Origin: Blastocladiella emersonii ATCC 22665
Taxonomy: Eukaryota > Blastocladiomycota > Blastocladiomycetes > Blastocladiales > Blastocladiaceae
NCBI GenBank assembly: GCA_025594325.1
Contig: JANHCV010000016.1
Coordinates: 496,001 to 560,000 of the forward strand
Reading direction: 5' to 3'
Length of the DNA: 64,000 nt
Part shown: one piece after another, positions 55,119 to 64,000 of the stretch
Layout of the letters: each line of letters starts with the position of its first letter
How positions within the stretch are numbered: position 1 is the stretch's first letter
The notes under the pieces: generated by a model
What the model was told of the DNA's origin: nothing
Database searches by the model: none
What the model saw: only the letters and a program-made list of their open reading frames with translations
Program-made: the position numbers and the translations under genes

Positions 55119-56127
55119 GTCGCGCGCAACTCCACCTTGCCTGCCAACACGTCAAAGCTCAATCACCACCGTTGATCCGTCCAGCAGGCGGCGTTATGGA
55201 GTCTGTAGCAAAGAGTAACGTGCACGCAAGCAGCACCTTTGAGCAGCGCTGTAGAGGGGAAGTAAGCAAACTTTGAGCGCTCAATGCTGCCCACGAGATG
55301 GAGCGCGATCTTTCCCAGCTGTGTCTCATTGCACGCAAGGTGAGCAGCAGTGGCTCGTCAAGCAGGCAAGGAACAGGACAGAGTAGGGAAGGCGTGAGGG
55401 AGCCGATCTGAAGCTAAGCGTGTTCCGGAGCACCCTGCTGAGTCGAACGCGTGCTCAGCACGGCGCGCGTGCAGGCAGGCAGCCGCAGTAGCAAGTAGCG
55501 ACAGGCGGGGGCTGCTGCTTCCACATGCAAGCGTGAGACCTGCGCGCGCGCGTGTGATAACAGCAAGGAAACCAAAGTAGCAAGGGTGGCGGCGATGGTG
55601 CGCCGCGGCAGCAGGTGCGTTCCGCGTCGGAGAGCGAGCCGCCGCTGCCCCACCGCCCAGAACAGGCGCGGCCGCTCTGGGATTCGGGATGGGATCGAGA
55701 GCAGAGCGGAGGGAGCGCGACGCGAGGTCAACAACGACGACAAGCCGGACGAACACCATCAAGTCACCCAACCCACCGTGTTGCTTGCTCGTGGGCCGGG
55801 TCGGCCTACGCCCGCCGCCGCACCGACCACTCGCCCGTCCAGTTTGAGCACCATCTCGAGTTTGGCGGCAGGTCCGAGTACCTTGCTCGCTGCGCAGCGA
55901 GATCCCACAGCGAGGCAGCGAGCGAAGGCGGCTCTCACGGAGGCCAGGAGCAGCGGCGCGAGCAGCGCAGGTGGGGCGGGTGGGACCTGCGCGGGCGCGC
56001 GGAAACCAGACGACAAGCACACGCGCGCGAGCGAGCGAGCGAGCGAGCGAGAAGGGAGGCGAGTCCATTCGAGACACGACGAGAGAGCGCCGCGCCGCGC
56101 CGGTCAAAGGTTGAGGGTGGGGGTGGG

Positions 56128-56184
56128 TGCTGGCGGCGGGGGCCGCCAGCACACGATTTTTCGATCATACCCTTCACTTGAGGG
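56128..56184 (+). other. Hairpin, T5 site and second hairpin in the array unit
   Basis: A perfect 10-bp hairpin (TGCTGGCGGC, loop GGGG, GCCGCCAGCA) is followed by GATTTTTC (56155-56162) and then a short hairpin (CCCT / AGGG). The arrangement resembles the Sm site flanked by stems seen in snRNA or spliced-leader RNA, but the site has C where the Sm consensus has G. The same T5 could also end a Pol III transcript. No 5' part of a known RNA is seen. Confidence 0.35.
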
Positions 56185-56753
56185 CAGCAGTAGCAGCGTA
56201 GGGGCGCAATGCAGCAAGACGGATCACCCAAAACCCTCAAACGCAGCTGCCGCCGCTGGATCAAGTCTAGACGGGAGGAGTCGAGTTGCCTCCGTGGCGA
56301 GAAGGGCGGCGGTCCGAGTCTGCGTTCCAGACGCCAGGATCGCATCCATTCGAGGCACAGATGCATGTTGCAGCGGGTCATATATTCCATGAGATGTCAT
56401 TGCGGGTTTGGTGAAGTCTCGACTTTGGGGATGAGTGAGCGGTCGCGATCGCCGCGCGAGCAAGCGAAAACAGCTCGGGCATCAGGTGACAATTGCCTGA
56501 CCGCTGCGAGACGCGTTTCGAGACGCGCTTTTGGCGCTCTGCCTCGGGAGACGGGCAGACGACGCACAACTGCCTCCCAACACCACACGCTTGATTGAGC
56601 CCATGCCGCGTTGCGCGGTGGGTGCATCACGTTCACATCGCAGAGTACGCACACGCGCGGGGGCCCAGAAGGCACTTGGGCAAAGTTGTTTTATGTATCG
56701 TCGGGGAGTAGTGAGCCAAAGCAGTCAGGTCTCTCTAGTTCCGGGCTGGCGAG

Positions 56754-56770
56754 CAGGGTTCGAGTCCCTG
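56754..56770 (+). other. Perfect tRNA T-arm / Pol III B-box sequence
   Basis: CAGGG-TTCGAGT-CCCTG forms a 5-bp stem and 7-base loop and matches the B-box GGTTCGANTCC. Upstream sequence does not pair with the following seven bases (TCGCATC), so a full cloverleaf is not supported. It may be a relic or an internal Pol III promoter. It recurs in the later copies at 59494 and 62234. Confidence 0.6.
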
Positions 56771-56808
56771 TCGCATCTCGTCCAGTCCGCGTCATAGTAT
56801 TGTAAAGG

Positions 56809-56827
56809 AGCCAGAGTTGCTCTGGCT
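56809..56827. repeat. Perfect 8-bp hairpin
   Basis: AGCCAGAG, loop TTG, CTCTGGCT. It sits between the T-arm-like sequence and the tRNA-like block, so the 56.7-57.0 kb part of the unit is unusually rich in stems. Recurs at +2,740 bp. Confidence 0.75.
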
Positions 56828-56929
56828 GCGATGGTTCGCTACTCCAGTGGAGCAGTTGAGGCTTGGGCCGCGTACGGTGCATGTCCTGCGGCAGACACAC
56901 ACGTATCATGATTGGGCGCCTAGCGTAAG

Positions 56930-56988
56930 ATCCCGTGGCCAGGTGGTCATCTTAGACTCAACCCGCAATCGTGGCGAATCCACGGGAT
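56930..56988 (+). other. tRNA-like 9-bp stem with A-box-like sequence
   Basis: ATCCCGTGG (56930-56938) and CCACGGGAT (56980-56988) form a perfect stem around 41 bases. The loop side contains TGGCCAGGTGG (56936-56946), 10 of 11 to the tRNA A-box, and GTGGCGAATCC (56971-56981), 8 of 11 to the B-box. At 59 bases it is too short for a tRNA and has no anticodon stem, so it is at most a decayed or tRNA-derived element. Confidence 0.4.
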
Positions 56989-59900
56989 AGAGGTGGAACA
57001 GATCCGGCTCAGTGGCAGTGAGCACGGTGAACACAGCAGCTCCCAGCCCCAAGCGGCTGCTCCCTCCCTTTTGCACCATACAAGAAAATTGCGTTTACCT
57101 AAAGTACATGAAGGCGTGCACCGTACCTGCGTTTTGAGCCACTGTTACGCCGGATCAGATCAAGAACAGTGGGTTGTCGCTGTTTGCTGAACCTTCCTGA
57201 AGCCAGCTCAAGCCGTGTCCAGCGGGCGTATCTCAGAAATTTCACGTAGAACGTGTGCATGTCATGGCTAGCAAAGTTGCTTAGCTTGCGTACGGCTCTA
57301 GTTTGCCGCACCTCAAACGCTGCACAACCCAAGTGTGGCGGCTCCAAGGTGACTCTGACCAAGGACCAAACTCGAACGCTGCTGCAGCCGTATTACACAC
57401 GTGCTTCTTGCCAATTGCCTGACGCTAGGTTGTAGATCTTTCAAAGATCTATCAAAGAGTATAACAAAGGTTGGGGGTGACTTGAGTCACATAAGGGAGC
57501 AATGGGCAGCAAATGTGTCTCACGCTTGAGTCGACCGCACAAGGGCGAAACGATCAGATTGGACGTGGACACCTTCAGAAACCTTTGAGTAGACTATTCC
57601 ATCTGCCGAATGCCGCTGAGAACGCGCGCATAAGTCAAAGGGTGATTCCAAATGGGCGTTGTCAACCTCATCGAGTTGTGTCCAAACCGACCCCACGAGG
57701 CCAAGAAGACCAGATTGAGCATGCTCACTTTGACCAACTATGTTCGTTCAGCTATCAGCTGCAGATTGCTGTCGAGAACACGCGCCTAGGTCAAAGGGTG
57801 ATTCCAAACGGGCGTTGACGCGCAAAGTCCCTCGCCGCAACCCTCTTGCTGCGGCGAGGTCGCGCGCAACTCCACCTTGCCTGCCAACACGTCAAAGCTC
57901 AATCACCACCGTTGATCCGTCCAGCAGGCGGCGTTATGGAGTCTGTAGCAAAGAGTAACGTGCACGCAAGCAGCACCTTTGAGCAGCGCTGTAGAGGGGA
58001 AGTAAGCAAACTTTGAGCGCTCAATGCTGCCCACGAGATGGAGCGCGATCTTTCCCAGCTGTGTCTCATTGCACGCAAGGTGAGCAGCAGTGGCTCGTCA
58101 AGCAGGCAAGGAACAGGACAGAGTAGGGAAGGCGTGAGGGAGCCGATCTGAAGCTAAGCGTGTTCCGGAGCACCCTGCTGAGTCGAACGCGTGCTCAGCA
58201 CGGCGCGCGTGCAGGCAGGCAGCCGCAGTAGCAAGTAGCGACAGGCGGGGGCTGCTGCTTCCACATGCAAGCGTGAGACCTGCGCGCGCGCGTGTGATAA
58301 CAGCAAGGAAACCAAAGTAGCAAGGGTGGCGGCGATGGTGCGCCGCGGCAGCAGGTGCGTTCCGCGTCGGAGAGCGAGCCGCCGCTGCCCCACCGCCCAG
58401 AACAGGCGCGGCCGCTCTGGGATTCGGGATGGGATCGAGAGCAGAGCGGAGGGAGCGCGACGCGAGGTCAACAACGACGACAAGCCGGACGAACACCATC
58501 AAGTCACCCAACCCACCGTGTTGCTTGCTCGTGGGCCGGGTCGGCCTACGCCCGCCGCCGCACCGACCACTCGCCCGTCCAGTTTGAGCACCATCTCGAG
58601 TTTGGCGGCAGGTCCGAGTACCTTGCTCGCTGCGCAGCGAGATCCCACAGCGAGGCAGCGAGCGAAGGCGGCTCTCACGGAGGCCAGGAGCAGCGGCGCG
58701 AGCAGCGCAGGTGGGGCGGGTGGGACCTGCGCGGGCGCGCGGAAACCAGACGACAAGCACACGCGCGCGAGCGAGCGAGCGAGCGAGCGAGAAGGGAGGC
58801 GAGTCCATTCGAGACACGACGAGAGAGCGCCGCGCCGCGCCGGTCAAAGGTTGAGGGTGGGGGTGGGTGCTGGCGGCGGGGGCCGCCAGCACACGATTTT
58901 TCGATCATACCCTTCACTTGAGGGCAGCAGTAGCAGCGTAGGGGCGCAATGCAGCAAGACGGATCACCCAAAACCCTCAAACGCAGCTGCCGCCGCTGGA
59001 TCAAGTCTAGACGGGAGGAGTCGAGTTGCCTCCGTGGCGAGAAGGGCGGCGGTCCGAGTCTGCGTTCCAGACGCCAGGATCGCATCCATTCGAGGCACAG
59101 ATGCATGTTGCAGCGGGTCATATATTCCATGAGATGTCATTGCGGGTTTGGTGAAGTCTCGACTTTGGGGATGAGTGAGCGGTCGCGATCGCCGCGCGAG
59201 CAAGCGAAAACAGCTCGGGCATCAGGTGACAATTGCCTGACCGCTGCGAGACGCGTTTCGAGACGCGCTTTTGGCGCTCTGCCTCGGGAGACGGGCAGAC
59301 GACGCACAACTGCCTCCCAACACCACACGCTTGATTGAGCCCATGCCGCGTTGCGCGGTGGGTGCATCACGTTCACATCGCAGAGTACGCACACGCGCGG
59401 GGGCCCAGAAGGCACTTGGGCAAAGTTGTTTTATGTATCGTCGGGGAGTAGTGAGCCAAAGCAGTCAGGTCTCTCTAGTTCCGGGCTGGCGAGCAGGGTT
59501 CGAGTCCCTGTCGCATCTCGTCCAGTCCGCGTCATAGTATTGTAAAGGAGCCAGAGTTGCTCTGGCTGCGATGGTTCGCTACTCCAGTGGAGCAGTTGAG
59601 GCTTGGGCCGCGTACGGTGCATGTCCTGCGGCAGACACACACGTATCATGATTGGGCGCCTAGCGTAAGATCCCGTGGCCAGGTGGTCATCTTAGACTCA
59701 ACCCGCAATCGTGGCGAATCCACGGGATAGAGGTGGAACAGATCCGGCTCAGTGGCAGTGAGCACGGTGAACACAGCAGCTCCCAGCCCCAAGCGGCTGC
59801 TCCCTCCCTTTTGCACCATACAAGAAAATTGCGTTTACCTAAAGTACATGAAGGCGTGCACCGTACCTGCGTTTTGAGCCACTGTTACGCCGGATCAGAT

Positions 59901-62900
59901 CAAGAACAGTGGGTTGTCGCTGTTTGCTGAACCTTCCTGAAGCCAGCTCAAGCCGTGTCCAGCGGGCGTATCTCAGAAATTTCACGTAGAACGTGTGCAT
60001 GTCATGGCTAGCAAAGTTGCTTAGCTTGCGTACGGCTCTAGTTTGCCGCACCTCAAACGCTGCACAACCCAAGTGTGGCGGCTCCAAGGTGACTCTGACC
60101 AAGGACCAAACTCGAACGCTGCTGCAGCCGTATTACACACGTGCTTCTTGCCAATTGCCTGACGCTAGGTTGTAGATCTTTCAAAGATCTATCAAAGAGT
60201 ATAACAAAGGTTGGGGGTGACTTGAGTCACATAAGGGAGCAATGGGCAGCAAATGTGTCTCACGCTTGAGTCGACCGCACAAGGGCGAAACGATCAGATT
60301 GGACGTGGACACCTTCAGAAACCTTTGAGTAGACTATTCCATCTGCCGAATGCCGCTGAGAACGCGCGCATAAGTCAAAGGGTGATTCCAAATGGGCGTT
60401 GTCAACCTCATCGAGTTGTGTCCAAACCGACCCCACGAGGCCAAGAAGACCAGATTGAGCATGCTCACTTTGACCAACTATGTTCGTTCAGCTATCAGCT
60501 GCAGATTGCTGTCGAGAACACGCGCCTAGGTCAAAGGGTGATTCCAAACGGGCGTTGACGCGCAAAGTCCCTCGCCGCAACCCTCTTGCTGCGGCGAGGT
60601 CGCGCGCAACTCCACCTTGCCTGCCAACACGTCAAAGCTCAATCACCACCGTTGATCCGTCCAGCAGGCGGCGTTATGGAGTCTGTAGCAAAGAGTAACG
60701 TGCACGCAAGCAGCACCTTTGAGCAGCGCTGTAGAGGGGAAGTAAGCAAACTTTGAGCGCTCAATGCTGCCCACGAGATGGAGCGCGATCTTTCCCAGCT
60801 GTGTCTCATTGCACGCAAGGTGAGCAGCAGTGGCTCGTCAAGCAGGCAAGGAACAGGACAGAGTAGGGAAGGCGTGAGGGAGCCGATCTGAAGCTAAGCG
60901 TGTTCCGGAGCACCCTGCTGAGTCGAACGCGTGCTCAGCACGGCGCGCGTGCAGGCAGGCAGCCGCAGTAGCAAGTAGCGACAGGCGGGGGCTGCTGCTT
61001 CCACATGCAAGCGTGAGACCTGCGCGCGCGCGTGTGATAACAGCAAGGAAACCAAAGTAGCAAGGGTGGCGGCGATGGTGCGCCGCGGCAGCAGGTGCGT
61101 TCCGCGTCGGAGAGCGAGCCGCCGCTGCCCCACCGCCCAGAACAGGCGCGGCCGCTCTGGGATTCGGGATGGGATCGAGAGCAGAGCGGAGGGAGCGCGA
61201 CGCGAGGTCAACAACGACGACAAGCCGGACGAACACCATCAAGTCACCCAACCCACCGTGTTGCTTGCTCGTGGGCCGGGTCGGCCTACGCCCGCCGCCG
61301 CACCGACCACTCGCCCGTCCAGTTTGAGCACCATCTCGAGTTTGGCGGCAGGTCCGAGTACCTTGCTCGCTGCGCAGCGAGATCCCACAGCGAGGCAGCG
61401 AGCGAAGGCGGCTCTCACGGAGGCCAGGAGCAGCGGCGCGAGCAGCGCAGGTGGGGCGGGTGGGACCTGCGCGGGCGCGCGGAAACCAGACGACAAGCAC
61501 ACGCGCGCGAGCGAGCGAGCGAGCGAGCGAGAAGGGAGGCGAGTCCATTCGAGACACGACGAGAGAGCGCCGCGCCGCGCCGGTCAAAGGTTGAGGGTGG
61601 GGGTGGGTGCTGGCGGCGGGGGCCGCCAGCACACGATTTTTCGATCATACCCTTCACTTGAGGGCAGCAGTAGCAGCGTAGGGGCGCAATGCAGCAAGAC
61701 GGATCACCCAAAACCCTCAAACGCAGCTGCCGCCGCTGGATCAAGTCTAGACGGGAGGAGTCGAGTTGCCTCCGTGGCGAGAAGGGCGGCGGTCCGAGTC
61801 TGCGTTCCAGACGCCAGGATCGCATCCATTCGAGGCACAGATGCATGTTGCAGCGGGTCATATATTCCATGAGATGTCATTGCGGGTTTGGTGAAGTCTC
61901 GACTTTGGGGATGAGTGAGCGGTCGCGATCGCCGCGCGAGCAAGCGAAAACAGCTCGGGCATCAGGTGACAATTGCCTGACCGCTGCGAGACGCGTTTCG
62001 AGACGCGCTTTTGGCGCTCTGCCTCGGGAGACGGGCAGACGACGCACAACTGCCTCCCAACACCACACGCTTGATTGAGCCCATGCCGCGTTGCGCGGTG
62101 GGTGCATCACGTTCACATCGCAGAGTACGCACACGCGCGGGGGCCCAGAAGGCACTTGGGCAAAGTTGTTTTATGTATCGTCGGGGAGTAGTGAGCCAAA
62201 GCAGTCAGGTCTCTCTAGTTCCGGGCTGGCGAGCAGGGTTCGAGTCCCTGTCGCATCTCGTCCAGTCCGCGTCATAGTATTGTAAAGGAGCCAGAGTTGC
62301 TCTGGCTGCGATGGTTCGCTACTCCAGTGGAGCAGTTGAGGCTTGGGCCGCGTACGGTGCATGTCCTGCGGCAGACACACACGTATCATGATTGGGCGCC
62401 TAGCGTAAGATCCCGTGGCCAGGTGGTCATCTTAGACTCAACCCGCAATCGTGGCGAATCCACGGGATAGAGGTGGAACAGATCCGGCTCAGTGGCAGTG
62501 AGCACGGTGAACACAGCAGCTCCCAGCCCCAAGCGGCTGCTCCCTCCCTTTTGCACCATACAAGAAAATTGCGTTTACCTAAAGTACATGAAGGCGTGCA
62601 CCGTACCTGCGTTTTGAGCCACTGTTACGCCGGATCAGATCAAGAACAGTGGGTTGTCGCTGTTTGCTGAACCTTCCTGAAGCCAGCTCAAGCCGTGTCC
62701 AGCGGGCGTATCTCAGAAATTTCACGTAGAACGTGTGCATGTCATGGCTAGCAAAGTTGCTTAGCTTGCGTACGGCTCTAGTTTGCCGCACCTCAAACGC
62801 TGCACAACCCAAGTGTGGCGGCTCCAAGGTGACTCTGACCAAGGACCAAACTCGAACGCTGCTGCAGCCGTATTACACACGTGCTTCTTGCCAATTGCCT

Positions 62901-64000
62901 GACGCTAGGTTGTAGATCTTTCAAAGATCTATCAAAGAGTATAACAAAGGTTGGGGGTGACTTGAGTCACATAAGGGAGCAATGGGCAGCAAATGTGTCT
63001 CACGCTTGAGTCGACCGCACAAGGGCGAAACGATCAGATTGGACGTGGACACCTTCAGAAACCTTTGAGTAGACTATTCCATCTGCCGAATGCCGCTGAG
63101 AACGCGCGCATAAGTCAAAGGGTGATTCCAAATGGGCGTTGTCAACCTCATCGAGTTGTGTCCAAACCGACCCCACGAGGCCAAGAAGACCAGATTGAGC
63201 ATGCTCACTTTGACCAACTATGTTCGTTCAGCTATCAGCTGCAGATTGCTGTCGAGAACACGCGCCTAGGTCAAAGGGTGATTCCAAACGGGCGTTGACG
63301 CGCAAAGTCCCTCGCCGCAACCCTCTTGCTGCGGCGAGGTCGCGCGCAACTCCACCTTGCCTGCCAACACGTCAAAGCTCAATCACCACCGTTGATCCGT
63401 CCAGCAGGCGGCGTTATGGAGTCTGTAGCAAAGAGTAACGTGCACGCAAGCAGCACCTTTGAGCAGCGCTGTAGAGGGGAAGTAAGCAAACTTTGAGCGC
63501 TCAATGCTGCCCACGAGATGGAGCGCGATCTTTCCCAGCTGTGTCTCATTGCACGCAAGGTGAGCAGCAGTGGCTCGTCAAGCAGGCAAGGAACAGGACA
63601 GAGTAGGGAAGGCGTGAGGGAGCCGATCTGAAGCTAAGCGTGTTCCGGAGCACCCTGCTGAGTCGAACGCGTGCTCAGCACGGCGCGCGTGCAGGCAGGC
63701 AGCCGCAGTAGCAAGTAGCGACAGGCGGGGGCTGCTGCTTCCACATGCAAGCGTGAGACCTGCGCGCGCGCGTGTGATAACAGCAAGGAAACCAAAGTAG
63801 CAAGGGTGGCGGCGATGGTGCGCCGCGGCAGCAGGTGCGTTCCGCGTCGGAGAGCGAGCCGCCGCTGCCCCACCGCCCAGAACAGGCGCGGCCGCTCTGG
63901 GATTCGGGATGGGATCGAGAGCAGAGCGGAGGGAGCGCGACGCGAGGTCAACAACGACGACAAGCCGGACGAACACCATCAAGTCACCCAACCCACCGTG

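Larger units (their letters stand above)
54551..64000. repeat. Tandem array of a 2,740-bp unit (3.4 copies in window)
   Basis: Head-to-tail copies at 54551-57290, 57291-60030, 60031-62770 and 62771-64000 (cut by the window edge). Every open frame has the same length and translation in each copy, so the units appear identical. The left boundary is abrupt: unique sequence gives way to the unit at TACGGCTCTA. Open frames up to 268 residues exist on both strands, but none is recognisable or has gene-like composition. The unit contains several perfect hairpins, a (GCGA)n run near 56027-56051, an internal 156-bp-spaced duplication, and Pol III-like boxes. It has no rRNA and no telomere repeat. It could be a satellite, a subtelomeric repeat, or the spacer of an RNA gene array. 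Confidence 0.95.

Noticed and set aside
55405-55419. 5S rRNA-like GATCTGAAGCTAAGC
   Set aside because: Only the central 15 bases resemble 5S; the expected 5' end, box C and 3' complementarity are missing.
55358-56392. 264- and 268-codon frames on opposite strands inside the array unit
   Set aside because: They overlap each other, are low in sequence complexity and have no domain; identical repeats keep them open by copying, which is no evidence of selection.
54551-64000. rDNA, telomere or CRISPR-type array
   Set aside because: No 18S/28S/5.8S core sequence, no short G-rich telomere repeat, and a 2.7-kb unit without spacers, in a eukaryotic context.

Overview
The window is nuclear DNA from a eukaryote, most likely a fungus. 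It is GC-rich and gene-dense, with short spliceosomal introns (53-120 bp in the 33 I resolved) and its own U1 snRNA gene. The fungal call rests on a fungus-type mitoribosomal protein (MRPL31/mL60), a Prs1-type PRPP synthetase subunit with the insertion expected of fungal paralogues, and compact genes with very short intergenic gaps. A zoosporic, early-diverging fungus is plausible (inference only); I cannot name a species.

Layout, left to right. 0-19 kb: a TFIIIC large subunit, COG6 (Golgi tether), a PRS1-like PRPP synthetase, an unrecognised protein, mitoribosomal MRPL31, a long disordered protein with a C-terminal membrane segment, a secreted protein, and a SPRY protein of the ASH2/BRE2 (COMPASS) type. 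19-30 kb: a proline/alanine/serine-rich repeat protein, the queuosine-salvage enzyme QNG1, an unrecognised CxxC protein, a U1 snRNA gene and a FAAH-like amidase. 30-34 kb: a multi-exon gene that looks derived from a P-element/THAP9-type transposase, and a coiled-coil hypothetical. 34-54 kb: MIC60, TSR2, RPF1, COQ9, a MutY glycosylase, a TATDN1-type nuclease, a long-chain acyl-CoA synthetase, a polytopic membrane protein and a P5-type ATPase. 54.5-64 kb: a head-to-tail array of a 2,740-bp unit with no recognisable protein gene, running off the right edge.

The genes are ordinary housekeeping functions spread over many pathways, not one dedicated system. Two neighbour pairs share short divergent promoters and a theme: TSR2/RPF1 (ribosome biogenesis) and MutY/TatD (DNA repair and nuclease). 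COQ9, MIC60 and MRPL31 are mitochondrial. TFIIIC and the Pol III-like sequences in the array are unrelated by position.

The parts most worth a second look are the U1 gene together with the unusual intron donor consensus (GT[A/G]CG[C/T], with C at +4), the transposase-derived gene, the P5 ATPase with a signal peptide, a cysteine-rich luminal N-terminus and a changed membrane motif, and the hairpin-rich 2.74-kb tandem array with tRNA-like and Pol III-like elements.
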